From Amaranthus tricolor (Eukaryota; Streptophyta; Magnoliopsida; Caryophyllales; Amaranthaceae): DNA of 64,000 bases. The notes beneath the pieces were generated by a model. The model was not told the origin of the DNA. It searched no databases and saw only the letters and a program-made list of their open reading frames with translations. The position numbers and the translations under genes are program-made. The stretch lies in the NCBI RefSeq assembly GCF_026212465.1, contig NC_080063.1, positions 18,894,797 to 18,958,796 of the forward strand, in the 5' to 3' direction. Position 1 is the first letter of the stretch. Every line of letters starts with the position of its first letter. Of this stretch, positions 1-10,155 are shown piece after piece.

Positions 1-2210
1 AGGTACTCCCTACTGCTCAAATTTACAGCTAAGGCTTCATCAGGGGAAGGAATGTTTTGCAAACTTCTGATAGAAAGTTCGCCACGAATCTGCATTAACT
101 CACTTAACTCTCTGATACTAGCTCCACCCTGCTCGCACAGTACAAAATCCGTCATAGTTTGCAGAGAAGTCAATTTGCTTATATGTTGAGGCATCTGCCT
201 TAGTGAAGATGTTCCCTTTAAATCAAGATGGCGCAGTGACTGTAATATTGACAAATTTGCAGGAAGTCGTTCGAGCTTCTTGCACTGGAACAATAGAAGA
301 GTCTGTAAATGATAAAGTTTACAGATTGACTCAGGCAACTCCTTTATTCTTGTTTCAGAGACATCTAGGAAGCGAAGCTGCTTCAAATTTCCGATTGATT
401 CAGGTAGCTTGAGAACGTGATATTTACAGAGAGACAAGACACGCAGACAATGCAATTGAGGAATAAATTCAGTGGAAATTTTATTGCTCAAGTAGCAATC
501 ATAAATCCCATATAATGCCCCCAACTCTGCAACTGATGTCCACCTTGGCAAGGGGCAAAAAGTCCTCAAGTACTTGGCTCCATAGAGGTGTTCAAATTTG
601 GAGAAGACATCATAATGATCCCGAAAATAAGAGAAGAATCGAACCTTTTCCGAGATATTTGATGTTACATGTCCACTCTCTTGGCGTGCAAAAAAGTCTC
701 CAGTTACATCTTGAGCTAGGTCATGCATAAGGTCATGCATGAGGAATTCATCGCCGTCTGTTCTTTCGAAAAATGAGTATGATAACAATTGACATAAGTA
801 CTGTTCCCCTATACATTCTATTCTGCTGCTACTCTTAGATTGCTGCACAAAATTTTGAGCCATCCACAATAGCACTAACCCTTTCCTGTCAAATCTATGA
901 CCCTTGGGAAAAAGGGCACAGTAAGAAAAGCATTGCTTAAGATGGGCAGGCAAGTGATGATAACTAAGCCTTAAAGCAGGAACAATATTGCTTTGATTGT
1001 CACGTAGATCCCACACGGAACTCTCCAGAATAACATTCCAATCCTTGATATCTTGTTTAGACCACAATATACCACCAAGAGTTTTAATGGCTAGAGGCAA
1101 ACCACTGCACTTATGAACAATTTTTCTACCAATATCGATGAACTCCGTGCACAAACTAGAACTCAAATATCCAACTCCAAGGGCATGTTTTGAGAGCAGC
1201 AACAAGCCATCTTCATCGGACAAGGGCTTCAAACGAATCACCTTAGCAGTGCGCATGGTATTTGTCACCCCATCATTTCTAGTCGTGACAATAACTTTGC
1301 ATACCTTTGCACCAAGGGCAAGTGGAGCACGCAAGCAATCCCATTCTTCATATTTCTCATTCCAGACGTCATCCAAGACAAGAAGAAATTTCTTGCGTTT
1401 CAAAAGTATACTCAATTCATACTGGAGAGCACTCAATTCAAGCGAACCTGAGTACAACTGAAGTGTAATGCACTCAATTACAGACTTTGTAATTTGTAAA
1501 ATATCAAATCTATCGGAAACATAAATCCAAGCCTTCATATCAAAGAATCCCAACCTATCATCATTGTACACCATTTTAGCAAGAGTTGTTTTACCCAGAC
1601 CACCCATACCCACAATAGCAACCACACTAAGATTGTTTTGTTCAGCTTCCTCGGAAAGAAGGAAGCTGAGCAGCTCCTTCTTCTCTTGTTTCCTACCAAC
1701 CAACTGAGTGTCATCAAGCATATAACTGGTTGGCATCCTTCTTAGCGTGTTTTTAACAGAAACCTCTTTAAGATTCAGGGAAGTGGATTCACTCACCATG
1801 TCTTCTAGTTGAATAACTACTTTCTTCATTTTCGAGTTAGCAGTTTTAACAAAAGAAGAACTACTAAAAGCAGGAAACAAATTCTTTACTTTGGTATTCA
1901 ATGACTTACGTTTGGAAGTCGCATTCATGGAGGACAGCAATGCCTGTGTAGAAATCTCATCCACAATCTCCTCAGTCCGATAGAATATGTGTTGAAGTTC
2001 ACTAAGCCATGATTTCACTGCAGGGTCGGTTATCTGCCTGTGTTCAGCATCAGCAAGCAATTTTTCAACAACTAACATCAAGCGCTTAAGCTTCATAAAA
2101 AGAGATTGATCAAGCTTTAATGTCTTAACAAAATCAACGACTTCTTTAGAGGCAAGCTTGTCTAAAACAACAGCAAGCACTGCACCAAGGATTGTTTCAA
2201 CGATAGGCAT
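1..2210 (-). CDS. CC-NB-ARC-LRR (CNL) disease-resistance protein, 3' end beyond window
   Basis: An uninterrupted frame of about 736 codons starts at ATG 2210 (N-terminus MPIVETILGAVLAVVLDK) and runs off the left edge, with no intron in the visible part. Seen: a coiled-coil region over about 150 residues; P-loop GMGGLGKTTLA at residues 201-211; kinase-2 LVLDDVW near 275-281, whose final W marks the CC class; VTTRND near 306; GLPLA near 368; RNBS-D CFSYCALFPK near 425; MHD (in LMHDLMHDLA) near 491; then leucine-rich repeats from about 540. Family knowledge: these are cytoplasmic ATP/ADP-switch receptors for pathogen effectors. No frameshift or stop is seen and all NB-ARC motifs look canonical, so it is probably functional. 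It resembles the RPP13-like protein 1 group. The LRR C-terminus and effector specificity cannot be judged. Confidence 0.93.
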   Translation of the reverse strand, partial: MPIVETILGAVLAVVLDKLASKEVVDFVKTLKLDQSLFMKLKRLMLVVEKLLADAEHRQITDPAVKSWLSELQHIFYRTEEIVDEISTQALLSSMNATSKRKSLNTKVKNLFPAFSSSSFVKTANSKMKKVVIQLEDMVSESTSLNLKEVSVKNTLRRMPTSYMLDDTQLVGRKQEKKELLSFLLSEEAEQNNLSVVAIVGMGGLGKTTLAKMVYNDDRLGFFDMKAWIYVSDRFDILQITKSVIECITLQLYSGSLELSALQYELSILLKRKKFLLVLDDVWNEKYEEWDCLRAPLALGAKVCKVIVTTRNDGVTNTMRTAKVIRLKPLSDEDGLLLLSKHALGVGYLSSSLCTEFIDIGRKIVHKCSGLPLAIKTLGGILWSKQDIKDWNVILESSVWDLRDNQSNIVPALRLSYHHLPAHLKQCFSYCALFPKGHRFDRKGLVLLWMAQNFVQQSKSSSRIECIGEQYLCQLLSYSFFERTDGDEFLMHDLMHDLAQDVTGDFFARQESGHVTSNISEKVRFFSYFRDHYDVFSKFEHLYGAKYLRTFCPLPRWTSVAELGALYGIYDCYLSNKISTEFIPQLHCLRVLSLCKYHVLKLPESIGNLKQLRFLDVSETRIKELPESICKLYHLQTLLLFQCKKLERLPANLSILQSLRHLDLKGTSSLRQMPQHISKLTSLQTMTDFVLCEQGGASIRELSELMQIRGELSIRSLQNIPSPDEALAVNLSSREY

Positions 2211-2389
2211 GATTGGAAATTAAGAGAAGAGCAGAGATAGAAAGTAGGAGAAAACATATGAAAAAGATAAGATACAATAATCAAGACTTGCTTAATGAAT
2301 ATAAACACTTATATTTATGAAACCTACATCTTTCAATTAGTCAAAAAGAAAATTTATGACATGTATGTCCTTAGCGGCCTATGGGTCTA
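2211..2389 (-). promoter_or_regulatory. Probable promoter/5' leader of the CNL gene
   Basis: AT-rich stretch between the CNL start codon and the Stowaway MITE. On the minus strand a TATA-like CATAAATATAAGTG lies at 2306-2319, about 100 bp upstream of the ATG. This is a position-based inference only; no other control elements were identified. Confidence 0.35.
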
Positions 2390-2629
2390 CATAATGAGTC
2401 ATAGAGAATGAGACATTTAGGTTTTACATCAAAAACCAAGAAGAGGTGAGAGACCACTTAAAAATGAATGGAAAACTCTCTTTTTCCATAAAGAGTATTG
2501 ATATTTATGTGTTATTGTATTGTTATAATAAAAATAAAAGGATAAGAAAAATGACAAAAAAAAAATTGAACATTTTTAGTAAATTTGCTCCATAAAAAAA
2601 ATGTCATATTCTATACAAATAGGAGGTAC
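2390..2629. mobile_element. Stowaway-type MITE (Tc1/mariner-like, non-autonomous), copy 1
   Basis: Inverted ends (left CATAGAGAATGAGACATTT; right AAATGTCATATTCTATACAA then TAGGAGGTAC) are flanked by TA on both sides (2388-2389 and 2630-2631). It is the same family as the cleaner copy at 50705-50942: both share internal runs such as TTCCATAAAG and GTATTGATATTTATGTG. No coding capacity. It sits about 180 bp upstream of the CNL start codon. Confidence 0.75.
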
Positions 2630-3107
2630 TATGATGCAAAGAGCATCCTTGTTTAAAAATTCTTTGCAATTCTTGTTGGATAATAATTATCTGTCCCCGC
2701 ATGATACATGAGTCTCTCAATCAAAAATTCAAAATTATCGATTTTGTTAAGGCTATTATTAAATTTCACCACATTTTTTATTTTATCGTCATCTTTATTT
2801 TAATGAAATAACGAAAATGCATCTGAACTTAAAATTTGTGTAACACACTTCAATCTCACTCAATAACACTTTTATTACTCTAAAAGCAGCAGTAAATCAA
2901 AACGTAAAAATTGTGTAGCTAAAGCTTAAGAAATGAAATCCCGAACAATAATTCGATGTAATTTCATTTTATCGCCACCCTTTATATAATGAATTTGCAT
3001 TGTTGCCCCTGCATAATGTACGAGCTAAAAAACTGTAACATCTCTCTAAAAACTCAGTAAAAACACTCTCTAAAATAACGGAAGCTAAAACTTAAAATTG
3101 ATTCACA

Positions 3108-5409
3108 ATGGCGAACCTTAATGAACATTAATACGATTCGGTAAGTAATTCAATCGATTCGAATTTTTTTTAAAAAAAAAAAAATTATGAACAGCAGTTC
3201 GTGCGACCCAACCACGGCTCGGTCACACGCGACTGCTATTTCTTTTCCTTTTTTTGTTTAAATTATTTTTTTTATTATTATTTAATATATGTTGTTGTCA
3301 ATTATTTTATTTTATAATTTATAATATTATTTTTAAAATTATTTTTTAAATTTTATGTACATTATTGTAGTAACTTATAATTTATGTTGTACTAATTTAT
3401 TTAAATTATTTTATATTTTATTATTATTTAAATTATTTTATTTTATGTGTATTTTAATCTAGTTCAAATTTTAAAGTGAATTATTGTTTATTTAATATTG
3501 AATTTTTTTATCTTTAATGTTTATTCGTACAATATTATATTAACCTAATCTTTGTTTTATTTTATGTTTTAAATAATATTTATTACTGATTAAAAAATTA
3601 TTTTATATTTGCAGGACTTTGAAAACTTAGGGGATAATGTAGATTACTCTAGTAGATTTATTATGGATAGGGAATTTGATTCTGTAGATGAATTACATGC
3701 TTGGGCCGATGAGATAGCAATAGGAATAGGTTTTCAATTTACGCGTGCTTCTTATAAACAAAAAGGACGCTCTAAAGTTAATTTGTATTTCAGATGTCAC
3801 CGATATAGTAATATTAGGGGTGATTTGCAAAACATAGATAATGCTACCCGACCTGGTTCTAAAAGTAGAGCATGTAGATGTAAATTTATAATTGTATGTA
3901 GTAGTCGTAAGCCAGGGGAAAAACCTTGGACGGTGAGGGTGTGTCCTGGTGAAAAAGGAAGACATAACCACCCGTTCTTAGTGTACAGAGATGGTCATGT
4001 AAGGGCAAATAGGTTGAATGTAGATATTCGGCGGCAAATACGAGAGTTTAGTGCAACCGGGAGGCAACTTGTGTTTATTATGACCTCAATTAGACAAAAT
4101 TTTCCTGGTTTTTTTGCTAGTATGAATCAAATTTTTAACATTAGACAATCAATAACGAGAGAAGAGATGGAAGGTAGGACTTCCCTTCAACATTGTCTTT
4201 ATATGGCCATAGAACATAACTGCGTGGTTTGGACAGACTTGGATAGTGGAGGAGAACTGAGTAGATTATTAATTGTGAATCCTACATTTATTCAAATGAT
4301 ACGTATGTGGCCCTATTTTGTGTTGATAGATACAACGTACAAAACAAAAAAACAAAAGTGGCCGCTATGTGAAGTGATTGGAATGACGCCAAACAATCAC
4401 AACTTCTTGTTTGCGTTTTGTTTGATGCGAGATGAGGCGGTTGTGTCATATTCGTGGGTGTTGGAAAGACTGAGAGATTTTTTTGGCAGAGCTCAGACTC
4501 CCAATGTAATCGTGACCGATCAAGACGAGGGTTTATCTGCAGCTATTCGTGATGTCTTCCCAGGTAAAAAGGTTATATTGATTAATTGTTGTCGTTCTAT
4601 TTATTACATATATGTTACTTATATTCAATCTTCAATTTAATGTAGATGTGCGACATTTATTATGCATATGGCGTATTGCCAACGACGTAGAAAACATGGT
4701 GGACAAATTGTGTGGCGGGAGAAGAAATCAACAAGGACAGATATTCAGGCAAACTAGGTGGAACCCCTTGGTTAACAATTTTACGCCCGCCGAATTTGAA
4801 AACAGATGGAATCGATTGTGGCTACTTGGTCGACTAGGAATACAAGGGTCGTTCGATATTTGGCTGGAACGCGGATACCACACAAAAAGAAATCTGTGCG
4901 TGCATGGATGAATGACTGTTTACACATGGGTAACCAAACTACCAGCAGAGTTGAAAGCCAACACTCGTCTTTTAAGTACTATGGTAGCGATAATATCTCA
5001 TTTGATACCCTGTTTAAAACGGCACACGCACAAATTACAAATCGGCAATCGAGGATCCGACAAGCGCTACAGGAGTCCATGAGTTTCATTTCAAGGTCTT
5101 TGCGATATAATTTCTTGAGACCGCTATATCGTCATCTATCTATTTTTGCCTTGGAACAGTTGCTGCTTGAGCACAACCGTGTTAGAGTTGGGTGATTATG
5201 TATTTGACAAATGCGGTTGTGCACTTCAAAGCACCCACGGATTGCCCTGTATTTGTTACTTTTACTTTTCGATCAGGTCGAAAGGTTCGCTGTATTTGGA
5301 TGACATACATCCATTCTGGAAGACTTTAACGTACATAGAGACAGAAACTGACACCAACGAAGAAGTAGGCATGCAAACGTCGATGATAAACAGTACTTTC
5401 AATCGTTAG
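3108..5409 (+). pseudogene. MULE transposase with FAR1-type DNA-binding domain, disrupted
   Basis: A short first exon at 3108 (MANLNEH, then a stop) is homologous to MANQSDYESDSV in copy 2. The main exon begins after the acceptor TTTGCAG near 3614 and reads as a FAR1-type DNA-binding domain (REFDSVDELHAWADEIAIG; CRCKFIIVCSS; GRHNHPFLVY) followed by a MULE DDE core (VLIDTTYKTKKQKWPLCEVI; VIVTDQDEGL). A spliceable 82-bp intron fits 4564-4645, restoring VFPDVRHLLCIW. Frame changes near 4806-4815 and near 5185 break the C-terminal part, where RVESQHSSFKYY and a CxC..C SWIM-like segment (FDKCGCALQSTHGLPC) are still readable. Cut-and-paste transposase in the family; no longer functional here. Confidence 0.85.
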
Positions 5410-5557
5410 TTGATGAAGTGTACGACGCATGTCTCAGGTACTTGAAGATGAATTACATCCTAATCGCCTCCATCGGCTTCTTTCTACTACAACACTCCAA
5501 AATCAGAGGCGTACGCTCAGAGCGGCCTCAAAAATTACTTTAGCTATGTGCCCCCTA

Positions 5558-5770
5558 TAGCTGGGTATCACGCATGTATCAGTGGGGGCCCCGGCCTAGG
5601 GTGATGTGATCAACCAGTCCGTTCCAGCGGACTGTGGGCACCTGCTCCCCGTGGAGCCGCATTGTCAACTTGGCTGTCTTCTGCATGATCAAAAGCGCCT
5701 GCAGCACTATGGCCTGCACGTGTAAATTTACTGGCATGCCCGCGCACGACAGTCCAATCGACTAGGTGAC
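5558..5770. other. Unassigned GC-rich patch inside MULE copy 1
   Basis: About 210 bp of GC-rich sequence in otherwise AT-rich element DNA, just after the decayed transposase. On the minus strand one frame is open for about 60 codons (starting SIGLSCAGMPVNLHVQ and ending LGRGPH before a TGA), but it has no recognisable family. It could be a captured host fragment or the decayed 3' end of the transposase gene. Confidence 0.4.
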
Positions 5771-5980
5771 CAACAGAGGCTTCGTACTCATTATAATAAT
5801 ACTAATTTATTAACAAATATAATTTATTAACATAAACAATAATTATTATTAACAACAACAATATTAAACTAATCATTATCAACAAACATAATTTAATAAC
5901 ATAAATATTAATTATTATTAATTAATAACTTAAAACACAAATATTATAAATTAAAAAAAAATAAATAAATAAATAAATTA

Positions 5981-6068
5981 GGGGGGTCGCACGCAACTGC
6001 AGCACGAGTGAGTCGCACAAAACGTGCGACTGGACCGCGGTTCAGTCGCGTGAAATGCACGACCCCCC
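5981..6068. repeat. GC-rich subterminal short-palindrome array of MULE copy 1 (3' side)
   Basis: Repeated AGTCGCAC / GTGCGACT half-sites are arranged in opposing pairs, bounded by GGGGGGTCG and CGACCCCCC. A shorter counterpart lies at 3199-3236 near the other end. Copy 2 has the same type of array at 25320-25430, 25695-25710 and 27203-27240. Confidence 0.6.
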
Positions 6069-6735
6069 CTAAATTTTTTTTCTTTCTCTTTTTCATAAGA
6101 AATTCGACTTCACATTACCCTGAAGGCCTGAATTGTTGTTGGCGTTTTGAATTTCTTAGCTTTAGCTCCACAAATTTTGGGTTTTGATTTTGTCTTTTTA
6201 AAGTGATAAAAGTGTTATTTAGTGTGATTGGAGAGTTTTATAAAAGTTTTAAATCCAGAGATATTTTTGTCATTTCTTTAAAAGAGATGTAATAAGAACA
6301 GTGTCAAAGTTTAAGTATTATCTTAGTGAGTGCTGTCATTAAGCATTAAAATAAGAATACGCCAATCTTTAGATTTCTTTAGATAGTGGTCAGAACATAG
6401 ACACTTACCGTCGCTTTAGGCTTTATAGTGGACTTTGATGGGAAAGAATCACAAAGAATAGTATTGTGTTTTTTACTCACTTGATTCAGCATATAGAAAA
6501 TTCCCACATAAGTTGGTACCCTATAAAGTCTTCTCTTTGTGCGGATGAGATTTAATCAAAAAGAAAAGAAGTAATTTGTAATGAAATTTAAACACTATTT
6601 GAATACGTGGATGAAATTAAAAAATATAAAGGGGTTCATTTTAAATATGAAAACTATGTAAAATGAGTAAGACTAGAAAATCCTAGACAATAATAGTTAT
6701 ATGCAAATAACGATAAAAAGAAAAAATACATAATA

Positions 6736-6994
6736 CTCCTTTCAATTCAGCATTAACGTCTCATTTGCTTTTTGTACACTATTCATCTCTTACTCTTAGT
6801 TTGTATTTTATGATTAATCTATAAGTTAAAACATACTCATGTGGAATCTTATTTGATTCGTCTCAATACAAAAATTATTCATATCAACTTTACATAACTT
6901 TTAATTATGCATAATTAGAGATATTAATAATTAAATAAGTACATTAAATAGTTAGTATAAAACAAATGAGACATTAATAGTGAATTGGAGAAAG
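6736..6994. mobile_element. Stowaway-type MITE
   Basis: Inverted ends CTCCTTTCAATTCAGC (left, continuing to GTCTCATTTG) and CAAATGAGACATTAATAGTG (right, continuing to AATTGGAGAAAG) are flanked by TA at 6734-6735 and 6995-6996. About 260 bp, AT-rich, non-coding. Confidence 0.8.
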
Positions 6995-7029
6995 TATTAA
7001 AATAAACAAAATAAAAAAAAGATAAAATA

Positions 7030-7219
7030 GTCAAATAGGATCTATGTATAGTTTGGCTTGGTTTGTTTAGTTTGGTTTTGTTGGTTGTCCTTAATGGCAA
7101 CTTCAGTCTCGTTGGTGCCTTTCTTTTCGTGTTTAGGGTGATGTGTGCTTTTTCTAACTTAGGTTGTAAAAATATTTTTTTTGGATTAATAGATTTCTTT
7201 AATTGTCAAAAAAAAAAAA
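7030..7219 (+). mobile_element. 5'-truncated LINE 3' tail with poly(A)
   Basis: A short insert with a 3'-untranslated-like sequence (GTGCTTTTTCTAACTTAGG, TTGTAA, TTAATAGATTTCTTT) ends in a 12-13 base A run. GATAAAATA, preceded by an A run, occurs immediately before (7021-7029) and after (7220-7228), consistent with a target-site duplication. The layout is that of a severely truncated L1-like retroposon. Confidence 0.6.
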
Positions 7220-7588
7220 GATAAAATAAAATTTCAAAAGCTCTTCTATAAAATAAGACACATCAAAATAATTTACTATTTTTAAATAACAATTATTTAC
7301 TAATATATGTTGGACTAAAACAACACAAAATGAACATTGATGCTTTAGACAGCTGTCAGAAGTCACTAAAAACTGACAGCAAATCAGCTTCAACAACCAA
7401 AACAAAGAAACATACTGACCACTTTAACCAATACTTACAAGTTACAACAAAGTTTTGGTAAAATAATTGGGTGTTGTTAAATTTCGCCACCCTTTTTATT
7501 TTTTCGCCACCCCTCCAAATGAAATTACGAATTTGCCCCTGATTTTTTAAAAATTACAATTTTGCCACTCATTTTAAATTTTATATTT

Positions 7589-7619
<31 letters not shown>

Positions 7620-7675
7620 CAATAATAAAATTAAATAATAATAATTATTATTCAAAAAAAAAAAAAAAAGTTGAG

Positions 7676-7799
7676 TCGCACAAAAATAGGCGGCTGAACC
7701 TAGGTCGAGTCGCCCAGATCTGGGCGACTGAACCTAGGTCGAGTCGCCCAAAATTGGGCGACTGAACCTAGGTCGAGTCGCCCAAAATTGGGCGACTCA
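7676..7799. repeat. 34-bp GC-rich palindromic units, left arm
   Basis: Three full units and a final partial one with a 34-bp period, each a short palindrome (GTCGCCC..GGGCGAC) joined by GAACCTAGGTC. The unit at 7708-7729 is a perfect 22-bp palindrome centred on AGATCT. The reverse-complement array in the right arm (8187-8282) has one unit fewer. Confidence 0.85.
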
Positions 7800-7895
7800 A
7801 TTTTTTTTTTTTTTTTTTTTTTTTTTCTTTTTGGAAAATAATAATAAAAATAATCATAATATTAATACAAATAATAATAATTTATAGATTAATGT

Positions 7896-7969
7896 GTTCT
7901 ATTAGCTCAGTTGGTTAGAGCGTTGTGCTATTAACGTGAAGGTCTCAGGTTCGAGACCTGCACAAGCCA
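7896..7969 (+). pseudogene. tRNA-Ile-like sequence, forward copy
   Basis: 74 nt resembling plant tRNA-Ile(AAT). It retains the A box (TTAGCTCAGTTGG) and B box (GGTTCGAGACC). The anticodon loop reads CTATTAA, so the anticodon is ATT rather than AAT. The acceptor stem pairs poorly (GTTCTAT against ACAAGCC has three mismatches) and the T stem has a mismatch, so a working tRNA is unlikely. A T6 run at 7988-7993 follows 18 bases downstream and could act as a Pol III terminator. Confidence 0.8.
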
Positions 7970-8018
7970 TTATTTAATAATTATTGATTTTTTAAAAAAA
8001 TCAATAATTATTAAATAA

Positions 8019-8092
8019 TGGCTTGTGCAGGTCTCGAACCTGAGACCTTCACGTTAATAGCACAACGCTCTAACCAACTGAGCTAATAGAAC
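8019..8092 (-). pseudogene. tRNA-Ile-like sequence, inverted copy
   Basis: Exact reverse complement of 7896-7969, placed symmetrically about base 7994. It carries the same altered ATT anticodon and the same stem mismatches, so the changes predate the palindrome or were copied between arms. Its downstream T run on the minus strand is the A7 at 7994-8000. Confidence 0.8.
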
Positions 8093-8186
8093 ACATTAAT
8101 CTATAAATTATTATTATTTGTATTAATATTATGATTATTTTTATTATTATTTTCCAAAAAGAAAAAAAAAAAAAATAAAAATAAAA

Positions 8187-8282
8187 TTGAGTCGCCCAAT
8201 TTTGGGCGACTCGACCTAGGTTCAGTCGCCCAGATCTGGGCGACTCGACCTAGGTTCAGTCGCCCATTTTTGTGCGACTCAA
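8187..8282. repeat. 34-bp GC-rich palindromic units, right arm
   Basis: Reverse-complement counterpart of 7676-7799, with two full spacings instead of three. It ends with GTGCGACTCAAC facing the long TTA-repeat tract of the right arm. Confidence 0.85.
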
Positions 8283-8336
8283 CTTTTTTTTTTTTTTTTG
8301 AATAATAATTATTATTATTTAATTTTATTATTGTTG

Positions 8337-8389
<53 letters not shown>

Positions 8390-8390
8390 G

Positions 8391-8451
<61 letters not shown>

Positions 8452-8500
8452 TATTATTATTATTAATTTTATTTATTATTATTATTTAATTTTATTATTG

Positions 8501-8569
<69 letters not shown>

Positions 8570-8692
8570 TTATTATTATAAATAAGAAATTTATAAAGAG
8601 TGGCATTTTTGTAATTTTTTAAACTACAGGGGCAAATACGTAATTTTAAAGGGGGGTGGCGAAAAAATGAAAAGGGGTGGCGAACTTTAAGG

Positions 8693-9481
8693 ATTGGGAA
8701 ATAATTAATAATAAAGAACATATCATAAAAATGTGATAATAGACAGTACAGTGATAAGGGTATGATGTGGTGCCATACAGGACACAGCCATATATAAACC
8801 TAAATCATGAAATATCGGTTGGAAAATTTTTTGCAATGCTCTTAATATGGTTCAGTAAATTTGAAACCTTTACGATGAGGTTGATACAACGGAATTTCGA
8901 TTTTAATCTACAATTTAACGACTCCACTATCAAAAAACAGATGAGTGATCAATATCTTAAGTAGGATCTAAATAAAGGTGGGATCGTACGAACCTACCAA
9001 GATCAAAAATATAGGTGACAAGTTCATAACACGTTTTATGATCCTAGTCTCAATCATAGGAAAAATACTTATATTCTAGCTTTTACTAACACATGTAAAT
9101 ATAAGTTAAAAATATATCACCATTACATTTATGAAAATTCAAGTACTAAATGATTTGTAGTTCATAAATGATTATTAAAAGTATTCATTGTTGGAAGATG
9201 AATTCAAATAAATCTTCATACCCAACTCAAAACCTTACTGATAAACTAAAATAAACAAATATAACTGTTAATCAATGATCCTATAGCATATCAAAATATA
9301 TTTGTAAGATATTACGTTCCTGCAATCAGATTCTATCGATGTTGATCTTATTCCATTATCAATCCCAGGTATGATCCAATTTTAACAATTTGGTTGATAC
9401 AATACGATATGGTTTTTTTTTTTTCCAAAGGTATGAGTTGTGTTTTCAATTTATCAAGCGAAATTTAGGCCATTTTACGCT

Positions 9482-9521
<40 letters not shown>

Positions 9522-9742
9522 CATTTTTGGTGCATTATGATTTCTTTAGCAAATTAGGGGAACCTAATAATTCACTAGCCTCACATATCCTTATTTTAAT
9601 ATTTTAGGTTGTTTTCATAATCTCATTTGTCATTTTAATTTTACTTTATTTTATTTATTGTTCTTCTAAAAAATCTTTCTATTCACACAAATTTTGGACA
9701 TAATAATTTTTTTTAATCTTATTTCAATCATCATCATCATCA
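8693..9742. other. AT-rich intergenic DNA, no gene seen
   Basis: No coding region or clear element recognised. It contains an uninterrupted 36-base T run at 9484-9519. Confidence 0.6.
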
Positions 9743-10155
9743 TCATTTATCATTTACTATATCTAAAGAAGAAACTATCTGTACATGTGGCAACTTTTGG
9801 CTTCTTCCCTTACCTCCTAAACTGATTAGGTAATAATTACGAAATAATTAATACGTTGATTAGTTTATTCTAATTGATTGATACGTTGATTAATACTTTT
9901 AATTATTAATAATTAGGAAATAATTGATTAATACTTTTAATCATCATTTATCATTTATCATTTACTATATCTAAAGAAGAAATTATATGTACACGTGGCA
10001 ACTTCTGGCTTCTTCCTTTACCTCCTAAACTGATTAGGTAATAATTACGAAATAATTAATACGTTGATTAGTTTATTCTAATTGATTGATTCGTTAATTA
10101 ATACTTTTAATTATTAATAATTAGGAAATAATTGATTAAATACTTTTAATTAGGT
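9743..10155. repeat. Tandem duplication, about 208-bp unit, two copies
   Basis: The stretch around TTTACTATATCTAAAG at 9753 is repeated at 9961 with only scattered differences, including GTGGCAACTTYTGGCTTCTT and CCTCCTAAACTGATTAGGTA. The two units are adjacent and in the same orientation. Confidence 0.85.

Larger units (their letters stand above)
2759..6314 (+). mobile_element. Mutator-like element (MULE), copy 1, boundaries approximate
   Basis: The two ends are inverted copies of each other. The left end (TTAAATTTCACCAC, then ATTTTATCGTCATC, then AACACTTTTATTACT) is matched in reverse near 6200-6314 (AGTGATAAAAGTGTTATTT, ATTTTTGTCATTTC, CAAAGTTTAA). The left end also matches the second copy near 25000-25280 closely. 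Inside are a decayed FAR1/MULE transposase gene (3108-5409), GC-rich short-palindrome arrays near both ends (3199-3236 and 5981-6068), and an unassigned GC-rich patch at 5558-5770. No convincing target duplication was found, so the exact ends are uncertain. Confidence 0.75.
7475..8692. mobile_element. Palindromic foldback element of MULE type, carrying inverted tRNA-like sequences
   Basis: The two halves are inverted copies centred on base 7994. The ends are inverted CGCCACC-rich repeats (TTAAATTTCGCCACCC left; GGGGTGGCGAACTTTAA right) related to the MULE ends at 2759 and 23681. Flanks share ATTGGG (7466-7471 and 8693-8698), a partial target duplication. From each end inwards: inverted repeat, AT-rich trinucleotide runs, 34-bp GC-rich palindromic units, a long T/A run, a 74-nt tRNA-Ile-like sequence, then the centre. 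The inner arms (roughly 7825-7993 against 7994-8163) match base for base by eye. There is no transposase, so it would have to be moved in trans. Confidence 0.85.

Noticed and set aside
1138..1717. Plus- and minus-strand short frames inside the CNL region
   Set aside because: Other-frame shadows of the continuous CNL coding frame on the minus strand.
7896..7969. Functional tRNA gene
   Set aside because: Acceptor and T-stem mismatches and a changed anticodon; kept as a tRNA-like pseudogene.
8298..8721. Open frames encoding poly-Leu (+) and poly-Asn (-)
   Set aside because: Translations of (TTA)n / (AAT)n trinucleotide tracts in the right arm of the foldback element, not genes.
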